Below are positions 15,263 through 24,267 of a stretch of 64,000 bases of DNA, in pieces (the stretch's first letter is position 1; each line of letters opens with the position of its first letter). The notes beneath the pieces are model-generated. The model ran no database searches and was not told where the DNA came from. It saw only the letters and a program-made list of their open reading frames with translations. A program made the translations under genes and the position numbers. This DNA is from Deltaproteobacteria bacterium (GTDB lineage Bacteria; Desulfobacterota; Desulfobulbia; Desulfobulbales; Desulfocapsaceae): contig JAPLJF010000035.1 in the NCBI GenBank assembly GCA_026388715.1, positions 1 through 64,000 on the forward strand, written 5' to 3'.

Positions 15263-17233
15263 TTACCGTGATTCAAAGCCTGCTGTCACCTGAACAACCC
15301 CCCGCACTACATTACAGAGAAACACAGCATCCGCCTGGCGCAGATCATCAAGCGTCAACACCTCTTCCCGCAGGGGAATCTGGGTATCTGCAAGCAAATA
15401 TTTCCTCATGATACCTGCCAGTAATCCACAACGCAAGGAAGGGGTAGAATAAATTCCTTGCTGGCAGAGGATAATATTGGAGATACAGCCCTCGGTAAGC
15501 TCGTTGCGTTCATTCAAAAAACAGCAATCAAACAATCCCTTCTCCCGCACCCGTTGCAACTCGCGGTCATACACTTCTCGTCGGGTAGTTTTATGAAAAT
15601 ACCAGGGTGAAGACGAGTCTGTCGGCACCGGTGAGATCTCGATCAACGGCAAATCAGCACGCCGCAGATCCGGTGCGCGGGGCAGGCGGCGAGCAATGGG
15701 CAGCGAACAGGACTGAGAGCTGATCGCAACCGTTCCATCCTTGGAGAGTGTCAAACGGACCCGCATGGGAACGCCTGCAAACAGGCGGCTTTCTTTTTGC
15801 AATGCCTGTTCAATCGATGCCGGATTGCCGCAAAAAAGAAAATAATCAGCAGAGGCACAAAGGCGCTCAAGATGCTCGGCCAGGAGCCAGTAGCCTGACC
15901 CCGGCTCCCACAACAGGGTCTCGATGAGCTGAAATGCCGGGACAGAAGAGGTCAGAAACTTGCCCTTGAGCAGACACTCCTGCCACTCCTGTTCAGGGAC
16001 CGAGTCCGCAACAATACCGGAACCGATACCCATCTCCCCTTGCGCGCCGCAAAGGGTGACGGTGCGAATCGGCACATTAAAAAGCGCCGCCCCTGACGGC
16101 GCCAGATAACCAATGGCCCCGGTATAGACCCCGCGCCGCCCGGACTCCAGCTCATCAATAATCTCCATGGTCCGAATCTTGGGGGCGCCTGTCACCGAGC
16201 CGCAAGGGAAGAGGGACTGGAATAGTCGCCGCAGGGGAAGGGACGCAAGACCGTCCTGGCCATAATTCTTACCGATATCAGCAATAACCGTGGAGGTCAT
16301 CTGGAGCAGGGTCTCATAGCGCTCCACATCAAAGAGGGAACGTGTGCTCACCGGACCATCGCCCAGATCATGCATCAAGCGCCCCAGATCATTGCGCAGG
16401 AGATCCACAATCATCACATTTTCGCTGCGATTTTTTTGGTCATTCCTTAACAGACGCCCCTGCTCCTGATCCTCCTCCGGAAAGCGCCCCCTTTTCATGG
16501 TGCCTTTCATCGGTCGTACCATAATGCCATCCGCGTCTTTTCTGAAAAAGAGTTCAGGAGAGAAAGAAAACAGCCGCTGTTCTCCAAGGCGGAGATAGGC
16601 CCCGTAGGCCACGGATTGATTCCGCCTGAGAGTTTTGTAGAGGGCCTCCGGCGATCCGCAGAAATCAAAGAGCAATTTCAGGGTATAGTTGACCTGATAG
16701 GTGTCTCCAGCCAGGATATATTGCTGAATGGTCTGAATGGCCTGGAGATACGCATCACGCCCCTGACTGGGACGGATATTTTGCACCTGACAGTCGCCCC
16801 CAGTGCCACGCGCTCCAGCGATCGCCATGGCCTTAGCGGCAGCATGACTGCAGAAGACCCCGGGAAAATTGGTCTTGCCTGAATGGTGGTCAAAGAAACA
16901 GGGTTCGGGAAAAATCCCGAGATCAGCCAGCAAGAGCGAGGCGTCACTTTCACGGCAGAGCAGTCCCTGCAAGCTTTCCTCTAAAAGATAGCCGAATTCA
17001 TAACTGAACCAGCCGGCCACATAGTATCCAGCGGCCAGGGCTGATTCAACCTGGGCCAGAAACAACTGACTGTCATCACCGCGGCGGCATTGCAAACGAC
17101 TGACCGGATCCAGGAAGAGGAGTGAGGTAGAATTGTCAGCGTCGGGTTTTGCGGTATCCAGAAAGACGAACTGCTCCCTTTCGGCCAGGAACATGAGCAA
17201 TTGATCCAGATCCAGATCTGAGAGAACATTCAT
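15263..17233 (-). CDS. pabB: Aminodeoxychorismate synthase component I fused to aminodeoxychorismate lyase (PabB-PabC)
   Basis: This ~656-residue fusion makes p-aminobenzoate from chorismate. Residues ~1-440 are PabB, with an anthranilate-synthase-type domain: Y-Q-V-N-Y-T-L, S-P-E-L-F-F-R, R-P-M-K-G-T, the D-L-L-R-N-D-L motif and P-C-G-S-V-T-G-A-P-K. Residues ~445-650 are a class IV PLP enzyme (PabC), with L-I-E-T-L at its start, a F-H-K-T-T lysine region and N-E-x-x-E-L-T-E-G-C-I-S-N-I. The glutaminase PabA is not in the window. The ATG at 17233 is preferred; a GTG at 17242 is possible. The product feeds folate synthesis with FolC. Confidence 0.9.
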   Translation of the reverse strand: MNVLSDLDLDQLLMFLAEREQFVFLDTAKPDADNSTSLLFLDPVSRLQCRRGDDSQLFLAQVESALAAGYYVAGWFSYEFGYLLEESLQGLLCRESDASLLLADLGIFPEPCFFDHHSGKTNFPGVFCSHAAAKAMAIAGARGTGGDCQVQNIRPSQGRDAYLQAIQTIQQYILAGDTYQVNYTLKLLFDFCGSPEALYKTLRRNQSVAYGAYLRLGEQRLFSFSPELFFRKDADGIMVRPMKGTMKRGRFPEEDQEQGRLLRNDQKNRSENVMIVDLLRNDLGRLMHDLGDGPVSTRSLFDVERYETLLQMTSTVIADIGKNYGQDGLASLPLRRLFQSLFPCGSVTGAPKIRTMEIIDELESGRRGVYTGAIGYLAPSGAALFNVPIRTVTLCGAQGEMGIGSGIVADSVPEQEWQECLLKGKFLTSSVPAFQLIETLLWEPGSGYWLLAEHLERLCASADYFLFCGNPASIEQALQKESRLFAGVPMRVRLTLSKDGTVAISSQSCSLPIARRLPRAPDLRRADLPLIEISPVPTDSSSPWYFHKTTRREVYDRELQRVREKGLFDCCFLNERNELTEGCISNIILCQQGIYSTPSLRCGLLAGIMRKYLLADTQIPLREEVLTLDDLRQADAVFLCNVVRGVVQVTAGFESR

Positions 17234-17444
17234 GGGCAGCACATATCAATTTCATTCATACCTTGCATCAATATTTAAAATATTTTATACTCGCAAATTG
17301 TTTCTATTAAATTCAATTTCAGATTAGTTATACATTTCAGTCTTGACGCATTTCTCCATATCCCATGCCGTCCAGACACGCTCATCCAAAGGAACACCCA
17401 TTATTCCATTTTTTATGATTTGCGCAACCATTTACGCGATCCAA

Positions 17445-17450
17445 AGGAGG
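17445..17450 (+). promoter_or_regulatory. Strong ribosome binding site deciding the CBS-ACT start
   Basis: The run AAAGGAGG (17443-17450) lies 5 nt before the ATG at 17456, in an otherwise AT-rich leader. This fixes the start and rejects the longer open frame from 17420. Confidence 0.7.
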
Positions 17451-17455
17451 CATTT

Positions 17456-18133
17456 ATGTTAATAAAGGACTGGATGGCAACCACGATTCTGACTGTGGAT
17501 GCCAACACCTCGGTCATGCGGGCCACCCGCACGATGAAAGAAAACAATATCAGACGCCTGCCCGTCCTGTCCCATGGCAAGCTCGCCGGCATCATCACCG
17601 ACCGTGACCTGAAAGATGCATCACCATCCAGCAAGACCGACATGGATCTCCACGAGATGTACTACCTGCTCTCCGAGATGAAGGTGAAAGATGTCATGAC
17701 CGGCAGTCCCGTCTGCATGAAGAAGGATGACACCCTGGAAAAGGCGGCGGTAGTCATGCTGCGGGAAAAGATCTCGGGGCTGGTGGTCATTGACGACAAC
17801 AACAACCTGGTGGGCCTGCTTTCAGAATCAGACGTTCTCCGGGGGTTCATCCACGCCACCGGGATCCAGGACGGCGCCTATCAGTTTGTCATTGACATGC
17901 CTGACGCCGGTGGTTCCGTTTCCCGCCTGGTTGAAATCCTGCGCCAGCATAACGCCCGCATCCTGTCCATTCTTACCTCTTTTAATGATGCCCCTCCCGG
18001 CTTCAAACGAGTCTCAGTGCGTATTCTTCCTGAACAGGATATTGATGCCCTGGCCAGCGAGATCGCAGCGATAAGCGGGTACAATATCGTGAGCCAGAGC
18101 ATTGATGACCTCAGCAATCTGCCAAAAAAATAA
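17456..18133 (+). CDS. CBS-pair/ACT-domain regulatory protein (AcuB-like)
   Basis: This 225-residue protein has two CBS domains. The first (~4-58) has D-W-M-x-x-x-I-L-T-V and I-I-T-D-R-D-L; the second (~76-135) has V-K-D-V-M-T-G-S-P-V and L-L-S-E-S-D-V-L. A C-terminal ACT domain follows (~142-215, G-G-S-V-S-R-L-V-E-I-L-R). CBS pairs usually bind adenine nucleotides and ACT domains small ligands such as amino acids, so this is a ligand sensor. The layout resembles AcuB proteins of acetoin/acetyl-CoA metabolism. It lies just upstream of the pyruvate:ferredoxin oxidoreductase on the same strand, 78 bp apart, so it may modulate pyruvate/acetyl-CoA flux; this is inference from position. Confidence 0.82.
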   Translation: MLIKDWMATTILTVDANTSVMRATRTMKENNIRRLPVLSHGKLAGIITDRDLKDASPSSKTDMDLHEMYYLLSEMKVKDVMTGSPVCMKKDDTLEKAAVVMLREKISGLVVIDDNNNLVGLLSESDVLRGFIHATGIQDGAYQFVIDMPDAGGSVSRLVEILRQHNARILSILTSFNDAPPGFKRVSVRILPEQDIDALASEIAAISGYNIVSQSIDDLSNLPKK

Positions 18134-18211
18134 TCAAGGCCCCCATACCAATAAATTCATAAATAGACAGAAACATATTTTATTATCCAAGGAATAAAGG
18201 AGATTCTTTCC

Positions 18212-21200
18212 ATGTCACGAAAAATGGTCACCATCGACGGCAACCAGGCCTGCACCCATGTTGCCTATGCCACCAGCGAAGTCATCACCATCTACCCCAT
18301 TACCCCATCCACCCCCATGGCGGCTGAGGCAGACACCAAATCAGCCAGCCTACAGGAGAACATCTGGAACTCCGTCCCTGTTGTCACCCAGATGCAGTCT
18401 GAGGCTGGCGTTGCCGGCTCCCTGCATGGCTCGCTTGCTACCGGTTCCCTTTGCACCACCTTTACCGCATCGCAGGGACTGTTGTTGATGATCCCCAACA
18501 TGTACAAGATAGCCGGTGAGCTCACCCCCACCGTTTTTCATGTGACCGCCCGCTCCATCGCCTGCCAGGGACTCTCCATCTTCGGTGACCATGGCGACAT
18601 CAACGCCGTCCGTCAGACCGGCTGGGGCCTGCTTGCCTCCCAGAACGTCCAGGAATGTATGGACATGGCCTTGATTGTAACCCAGGCTTCTTTGGCCTCC
18701 CGGATTCCTTTTGTCCATTTCTTTGACGGCTTCCGCACCTCGCATGAGATCCAGAAGATCGAAGAGCTGACCCGCGAAGATATGGCCGCCATGATTGATG
18801 AAGATCTGATCCTTGCCCACCGCGAGCGCGCCCTCACTCCTGACCGCCCCACTATCCGCGGCACGGCCCAGAACCCTGATGTCTATTTTACCGGTCGTGA
18901 GACCGTCAATAAATATTACAATGCCCTGCCCGGTATCGTCCAGGATACCATGGATAAATTCGCCGGCATCACCGGCCGTCAGTATCACCTCTTCGATTAT
19001 TATGGTGACGAGGACGCCGAAGATGTCGTTGTCATGATGGCCTCCGGCTGTGAGACCGTAGCCGACACCATCGATTACCTGATGGCCCAGGACAAGAGAG
19101 TGGGCATGGTCATTGTCCGCCTGTACCGGCCCTTTGACTGCAAGGCCATGGTCAACGCCCTGCCGCCAACGGTTGAGCGCATCACCGTTCTTGACCGCAC
19201 CAAGGAGCCTGGATCTGCGGGCGAGCCACTCTATCTTGACGTCCGCACCGCGGTTGGCGAGGCCACTGAGAGCAATATCGCCGCCTACCAGCCGCTGATC
19301 CTCTCCGGCCGCTACGGTCTTGGTTCCGCCGAATTTACCCCGACCATGGCCAAGGCGGTTTTTGACAACATGGCCTCCATGGCCCCCAAGAATCACTTCT
19401 GCGTAGGGCCCAACGATGACGTGACCGGCTCAAGCCTCAGCTACGACAAGGACTTCAGCATTGAGGGCAAGGACGTTTACCGCGCCATGTTCTACGGCCT
19501 TGGTTCTGACGGCACTGTCGGCGCCAACAAGAACAGTATCAAGATCATCGGTACCGAGACTAACAACTTCGCCCAGGGCTATTTTGTCTATGATTCCAAG
19601 AAATCCGGATCAATCACCACTTCCCATCTCCGTTTTGGCAAGAATCCGATTGTGGCGCCCTACCTCATCAACAAGGCTAATTTCATCGCCTGCCACAATT
19701 CCAACTTTCTCGACCAATATGACATGCTCCGCAACCTGGAAGAAGGCGGTACCTTCCTCCTGACCACCCATTTCAACGCCAAACAGATCTGGGGCGAGCT
19801 GCCGAACAAGGTGCAGAAGACCCTGATCCAGAAAAAGGCCAAATTTTACATCATTGACGCCATCGCCCTTGGCCAGGCCCTGGGCTTAGGCGCTCGCATC
19901 AATATGATCATGCAGACCGCCTTCTTCCTGATCTCAGGCATCCTCACCGAAAAAGAGGCCGTCACCGCCATCAAGAACGCGATCAAAAAGACCTATGGCA
20001 AAAAGGGCGACAAGGTAGTGGAGATGAATTATGGCGCCGTCGATGCCGCCATCAAAAACATCGTGGAGGTAAAGCTGGGTAAATCCACCAGCGGCCATGA
20101 GATGCCGCCCACCGTTCCCGAAAACGCGCCTGACTTTGTCAAAGAAGTAACCGCCACCATGATTGAAGGCCGGGGCGACGAGATCAAGGTCTCCCAGATG
20201 CCGGACGATGGCACCTGGCCCACCGGAACCACCCAGTACGAAAAACGCAACATTGGGGTCCAAATCGCCGAATGGATCCCTGAAAACTGCATCCAGTGCG
20301 GCCGATGTTCTCTTGTCTGCCCCCATGCCGCCATCCGCCTGAAGATCGTCCCTGACCTGAAAAAAGCACCCAAGACCTTCAAATCTGCGGATGCTGTGGG
20401 TACACAATTTAAAGGCCAGAAATTTGTAGTCCAGGTCTTCACCGAAGACTGTTGCGCCTGCACCCAGTGCGTTGCTGTCTGCCCGGCCAAGACCAAGGCC
20501 CTGCAGATGGTCCCCAACACTGATGAGATCCGCAAGACCGAGGGCAAGAATGTGGAATATTTTCTCAGTCTGCCCGAGGTCAACCCCGCCGATATTGATC
20601 CAAGCACCATCAAGGGCAGTCAGCTCTGTCGTCCGCTCTTTGAGTTTTCCGGCGCCTGTGCCGGATGCGGCGAGACCCCCTATATCAAACTGGTGACCCA
20701 GATGTTTGGCGACCGGATGCTGATTGCCAATGCCACCGGCTGTTCCTCCATTTATGGCGCCAACCTGCCCACCACCCCTTACTGCAAACGCGCCGACGGG
20801 CGGGGACCAGCCTGGGCCAACTCGCTGTTTGAGGATAATGCCGAGTTTGGTCTGGGTATGCGGGCCTCCGTAAACAAGCTTGCCTCCCAGGCGGCAGAGC
20901 TTGTCAATCAGGCCGTTACCACCAAACTCATCACCAAGAAGATGGCCGACGAAATCCTGAATGCCGACCAGAAATCTCAGACCGCCATTGAACTGCAACG
21001 GGACCGCGTGGCCCAGTTGAAGAGCAAGCTTGCCGGCAGCAAGGATGTCATTGCCAAACGCCTTTTGCCAGTGGCCGATTATCTGGTGAAAAAATCAGTA
21101 TGGATCTTTGGCGGTGACGGCTGGGCCTATGACATTGGGTACGGCGGCCTTGATCACGTCCTGGCCTCCGGCGAGAATGTGAACGTCATGATCCTCGACA

Positions 21201-21748
21201 CCGAGGTGTACTCCAACACCGGCGGGCAGATGTCAAAATCGACTCCCCGCGCCGCGACCGCCCAGTTTGCGGCAGGCGGCAAGAAGATGCCGAAAAAGGA
21301 TATCGGCATGATCTTCTCCACCTATGGTAATGTCTATATTGCCAAGGTCAGCATGGGTGCAAATCCCATTCAGGTTGCCAAGGCCATTGCCGAGGCCGAG
21401 GCTTATGACGGACCATCGCTCATCATCGCTTATGCCCACTGCATCAACCATGGCATCAACATGACCAAGGGGCTGGATCAGCAGAAGAAGGCGGTTGAAT
21501 GTGGGCACTGGCCCCTGTACCGCTACCACCCTGACCTTGAGGCCGCGGGCAAGAATCCGCTGACCATCGACTCCAAGGAACCCACCATCACCTTTGCAGA
21601 ATACGCCATGGCTGAGAACCGCTACCGTATGCTCAAGATGATGAATCCAGCCCATGCCGAGGAACTCATGGACCTGTCACAGAAGGATGTGACCAAGTCC
21701 TGGAAGTTCCTGAAGGCCCGGGCAGCGGCCCTTGAGCCGGAAAAATAA
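18212..21748 (+). CDS. nifJ: Pyruvate:ferredoxin (flavodoxin) oxidoreductase, single-chain
   Basis: This 1178-residue homodimer-type PFOR oxidises pyruvate and CoA to acetyl-CoA and CO2 with ferredoxin or flavodoxin reduction. Domains in order are the pyruvate-binding region (Y-P-I-T-P-S-T-P near residue 30), the CoA and gamma domains, two 4Fe-4S clusters (C-I-Q-C-G-R-C-S-L-V-C-P at ~693 and C-C-A-C-T-Q-C-V-A-V-C-P at ~748), the proximal cluster cysteines in A-C-A-G-C-G-E-T-P-Y (~815), and a thiamine diphosphate site G-D-G-W-A-Y-D-I-G-Y ... Y-S-N-T-G-G-Q-M-S (~968-1010). AAAGGAG lies ~9 nt before the ATG. Typical length. It is a main carbon-to-electron entry point in an anaerobe. Confidence 0.97.
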   Translation: MSRKMVTIDGNQACTHVAYATSEVITIYPITPSTPMAAEADTKSASLQENIWNSVPVVTQMQSEAGVAGSLHGSLATGSLCTTFTASQGLLLMIPNMYKIAGELTPTVFHVTARSIACQGLSIFGDHGDINAVRQTGWGLLASQNVQECMDMALIVTQASLASRIPFVHFFDGFRTSHEIQKIEELTREDMAAMIDEDLILAHRERALTPDRPTIRGTAQNPDVYFTGRETVNKYYNALPGIVQDTMDKFAGITGRQYHLFDYYGDEDAEDVVVMMASGCETVADTIDYLMAQDKRVGMVIVRLYRPFDCKAMVNALPPTVERITVLDRTKEPGSAGEPLYLDVRTAVGEATESNIAAYQPLILSGRYGLGSAEFTPTMAKAVFDNMASMAPKNHFCVGPNDDVTGSSLSYDKDFSIEGKDVYRAMFYGLGSDGTVGANKNSIKIIGTETNNFAQGYFVYDSKKSGSITTSHLRFGKNPIVAPYLINKANFIACHNSNFLDQYDMLRNLEEGGTFLLTTHFNAKQIWGELPNKVQKTLIQKKAKFYIIDAIALGQALGLGARINMIMQTAFFLISGILTEKEAVTAIKNAIKKTYGKKGDKVVEMNYGAVDAAIKNIVEVKLGKSTSGHEMPPTVPENAPDFVKEVTATMIEGRGDEIKVSQMPDDGTWPTGTTQYEKRNIGVQIAEWIPENCIQCGRCSLVCPHAAIRLKIVPDLKKAPKTFKSADAVGTQFKGQKFVVQVFTEDCCACTQCVAVCPAKTKALQMVPNTDEIRKTEGKNVEYFLSLPEVNPADIDPSTIKGSQLCRPLFEFSGACAGCGETPYIKLVTQMFGDRMLIANATGCSSIYGANLPTTPYCKRADGRGPAWANSLFEDNAEFGLGMRASVNKLASQAAELVNQAVTTKLITKKMADEILNADQKSQTAIELQRDRVAQLKSKLAGSKDVIAKRLLPVADYLVKKSVWIFGGDGWAYDIGYGGLDHVLASGENVNVMILDTEVYSNTGGQMSKSTPRAATAQFAAGGKKMPKKDIGMIFSTYGNVYIAKVSMGANPIQVAKAIAEAEAYDGPSLIIAYAHCINHGINMTKGLDQQKKAVECGHWPLYRYHPDLEAAGKNPLTIDSKEPTITFAEYAMAENRYRMLKMMNPAHAEELMDLSQKDVTKSWKFLKARAAALEPEK

Positions 21749-21756
21749 TCGGCCCC

Positions 21757-21789
21757 ATTGAGCCTGCTCTTTCAAGGAGCAGGCTCAAT
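21757..21789 (+). terminator. Hairpin directly after nifJ
   Basis: ATTGAGCCTGCTC pairs with GAGCAGGCTCAAT (13-bp stem) 9 nt after the nifJ stop. There is no U-run after it, so it may protect the 3' end or act together with the stronger terminator 14 nt downstream. Confidence 0.5.
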
Positions 21790-21802
21790 GCCCTTTACCC
21801 AT

Positions 21803-21847
21803 AAAAAAAGGGGTTTCGGAATTGACATTCCGAAACCCCTTTTTTTT
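21803..21847. terminator. Bidirectional rho-independent terminator
   Basis: A perfect 20-bp stem has a TGAC loop, GGGGTTTCGGAAT on one side and its complement on the other. It is flanked by A7 and T7, so it works in both directions. It separates the convergent nifJ and cysteine-cluster genes. Confidence 0.9.
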
Positions 21848-21862
21848 ATTAACTTTCAGCTT

Positions 21863-22807
21863 TCAGCCGTTTTTTTCCATTTCCCGCTGCTGTTTGATCT
21901 TCTCATATTCCTGAACCGACTCAATAACGGACTCATCCTGACGCTGCTTGATCTCCACCACCTTGGCCTGGATCTTGTCCTCTCGTATTTTCATACCCTG
22001 GGCGCCAAAGAGGGTAGCGGCCAGATATATGAAAGAGAAGAGCATGAGCTCCACATCATCTTCTTTAATCTTGGCAACCGTCTCATCATCAATAATAAAG
22101 GTGTCAAGAAAGGAACTCTCAAAGACAAAGGTGCGAAAATGATCGATATCGGTTGAGGCCATGAAAAACATGCGTTTAGCCTGCTCCGAGAGGGTGGCCT
22201 GGTGTCCGTAGGATTTGCGCCGCATGACCAGGCGCAACCACTCCTTGTTCATCTCATCACGCACATCAACACCTTGATCTGCGCGCCATTCACGGACCGT
22301 CCACTCCTTGTCTTCCTCAAACCCTTTGCAATGCTCCTCCTTGACGATAAAGAAAAATTTCTCTTCGTCGTTCTGGTCTCCATCCTTGCTCTTGGCATCG
22401 CCACCCTCATGGAAATCGGCCATACCCACAGGATAATAACGACAGGCAGAAGGCCGATCACTATAAACCGTGCAGCCCTCCGGGGTCACAAAAGGACATT
22501 TTTGATCATCTTCACGCAACTTGATGGCCACACCCGGCATGTCGGTCTGCTCGAGATACACAGGTGTCGTATACTGATGCAGAAACTCATGAGCCGGCAT
22601 ATTTAACCGTTTTTTCAACTGCATGATATCATAAGGGGTCAGGATAATCTTGACCCCCCCGCAACAGGCAGTAAAACATTTCACCCCGGGATGACAGCGG
22701 AACTTAATCTTGCTGTCCAGGGTCAATTTCTGGGGAAGGATATTGGATGGATTTGTTGCCTTACCAAAGAGAACCTTCTCTTTGCCGCTCATATTTTGCT
22801 CACTCAT
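21863..22807 (-). CDS. YkgJ-family cysteine cluster protein
   Basis: This 314-residue protein has an N-terminal metal-binding cysteine module of the YkgJ/UPF0153 type. It shows F-R-C-H-P-G-V-K-C-F-T-A-C-C-G-G followed by L-T-P-Y-D-I-M-Q-L, then D-D-Q-K-C-P-F-V, G-C-T-V-Y-S-D-R-P-S-A-C-R-Y-Y-P. The cysteine spacing suggests zinc or Fe-S binding. The C-terminal half is extended (family members are often ~100-250 residues) and ends in a charged, probably coiled-coil helix (~270-314). The function of the family is not established. It is a single gene convergent with nifJ. Confidence 0.85.
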   Translation of the reverse strand: MSEQNMSGKEKVLFGKATNPSNILPQKLTLDSKIKFRCHPGVKCFTACCGGVKIILTPYDIMQLKKRLNMPAHEFLHQYTTPVYLEQTDMPGVAIKLREDDQKCPFVTPEGCTVYSDRPSACRYYPVGMADFHEGGDAKSKDGDQNDEEKFFFIVKEEHCKGFEEDKEWTVREWRADQGVDVRDEMNKEWLRLVMRRKSYGHQATLSEQAKRMFFMASTDIDHFRTFVFESSFLDTFIIDDETVAKIKEDDVELMLFSFIYLAATLFGAQGMKIREDKIQAKVVEIKQRQDESVIESVQEYEKIKQQREMEKNG

Positions 22808-23068
22808 ATTCTCTCACCTTATATCAAATTTTGATTATCAGATTGCCGGATTAGCAGACAATAAAAAAAAAGGAAAAACTCCTCCACAGAATTTTAAATA
22901 GTAAGCATATACCCTTTCACTGTCAAACCTATTTCATGGCCGTTATACAATGACACCTATGCCCCTTGCAGTTTACTGCAAAAATCCTTATAGTCGATTT
23001 TACAAGTACCCCATTGTACTCACTTTGCAATTATCAATCACAGTAATTAAGCAACACAGGTATATTCA

Positions 23069-23263
23069 ATGAAGCTTTTTGTCCGACCCATTAATTATGC
23101 TCAGGTTCAAACCCTGATCTACCATCTACCGGATGGCCCGGCCTTGTCCTTGAACATTGGCGGTATCGGTGAGTTTCTTGATCTGGAGCTGGACCTTGGT
23201 CATGTCTGTGACACCTCAGAGATTGATGGCATTGTCCATTTTTTCCCCAAGGGAAACGCCTGA
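23069..23263 (+). CDS. Small hypothetical protein (64 aa)
   Basis: The 64-residue product has protein-like composition, with alternating hydrophobic and acidic residues (L-N-I-G-G-I-G-E-F-L-D-L-E-L-D-L-G). It ends 22 nt before the PHP phosphoesterase start on the same strand, consistent with a leader gene of that unit. The ribosome site is weak, and I know no family for it. Confidence 0.4.
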   Translation: MKLFVRPINYAQVQTLIYHLPDGPALSLNIGGIGEFLDLELDLGHVCDTSEIDGIVHFFPKGNA

Positions 23264-23285
23264 GCGCCAATCCTTAGCAGCCCCG

Positions 23286-24089
23286 ATGTCAGCACACCTG
23301 ATTGATATCTCCTTCGATGGTCATATGCACACCCCATGGTGCCACCATGCCACTGGCACCATGGAAGAGTATGTGCTGTCAGCAATCGCCAAAGGCCTGA
23401 GCCATATTGTTTTTCTTGAGCATATGGAGGCAACGGGGGTCAATTATTTTGAGACGACCTGGCTGACTGACCAGGATTTTGATGACTATTTCGCGGAAGG
23501 ACAGAAACTGCGGGAGAAGTATGGCGACCGACTGAGTATCGGTTTGGGTGTAGAGGTCGGATATAGCGTCACCCAACATCAGGAACTGCAGGATCGCCTG
23601 AGCAGACGTTCCTGGGATCAAATAGGGATTTCCTACCATTTCATGCCGGTTCCTGATCAGGCTTTTGACTTGAATCTGGTCAGCAGACAAGAAAGAAACG
23701 TGCGGGCTATTGCCGAAACAGGCTGCGAGAAAGTCCTTGATAACTACTTCAAGACCCTCATCGAAGCAGTACGCGTCCTCCCCGGCACAATACTCTGCCA
23801 CCTGGATGCCGCCCTGCGTTTTCAGACAGGGCTGCAACTCACCCAAGGCCACTGGCAACAGATCGAAGAACTGCTTGACACCGTCAAGGCCAGCAACATG
23901 GCCCTTGAAATCAACACATCAGGATTTGCTATCCGCGGCACGCCTTTTCCAGCACCGGCTATTATCCAGATGGCTATAATCAGAGGGATTCCTCTGGTTG
24001 CAGGATCTGATGCCCACCGACCAGAGGACGTGGGCAGATACTTTCACCGACTTCCAGAACTTCTGGATTCACTTTCAACTTTCATATAA
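23286..24089 (+). CDS. PHP-domain phosphoesterase, histidinol-phosphatase-like
   Basis: This 267-residue protein has the PHP metal-site motifs: D-G-H-M-H-T-P-W-C-H-H near the N-terminus, an L-E-H-M segment, G-V-E-V-G-Y, an I-S-Y-H-F region and a closing G-S-D-A-H-R-P-E-D-V-G. That places it near histidinol phosphate phosphatases (HisK/HisJ type, Pfam PHP), though other phosphoester substrates are possible because no his genes are nearby. I chose the ATG at 23286 because the metal motif follows ten residues later; the frame is open upstream to 23157 but overlaps the small ORF. Soluble. Confidence 0.8.
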   Translation: MSAHLIDISFDGHMHTPWCHHATGTMEEYVLSAIAKGLSHIVFLEHMEATGVNYFETTWLTDQDFDDYFAEGQKLREKYGDRLSIGLGVEVGYSVTQHQELQDRLSRRSWDQIGISYHFMPVPDQAFDLNLVSRQERNVRAIAETGCEKVLDNYFKTLIEAVRVLPGTILCHLDAALRFQTGLQLTQGHWQQIEELLDTVKASNMALEINTSGFAIRGTPFPAPAIIQMAIIRGIPLVAGSDAHRPEDVGRYFHRLPELLDSLSTFI

Positions 24090-24194
24090 ACTCCGCCAAA
24101 GCCGTTTTCAATGATGCCGCGTTAAGAGACTTCTTAGTACTCTTGTGTCGGCAGATAACTGACCAGAAATACTTGCCTTTTATTCAAATGTAGA

Positions 24195-24219
24195 AATCCA
24201 CCCCCTCAGGGGGTGGATT
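24195..24219. terminator. Hairpin between convergent genes
   Basis: AATCCACCCCC/GGGGGTGGATT makes an 11-bp stem with a TCA loop. A weak T-rich tail follows on the plus strand. It probably ends transcription of the PHP gene and perhaps of the opposing operon. Confidence 0.6.
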
Positions 24220-24267
24220 CTTTATTCATGAACTCGAAAAATTCACTCCTGCCTTTAAACAACAACC

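Noticed and set aside
15001-15411. 136-codon plus-strand open frame upstream of and overlapping pabBC
   Set aside because: It overlaps the antisense of the certain pabBC coding region by 150 bp and its translation has no domain-like character, although a GGAG lies 10 nt upstream.
18350-19396. 348-codon minus-strand open frame
   Set aside because: It is antisense to nifJ, whose motifs are unambiguous; the glycine- and histidine-rich translation is a shadow.
21757-21847. Riboswitch after nifJ
   Set aside because: The two hairpins are simple stems with a U-tract at a gene end, which fits termination, not a structured aptamer.
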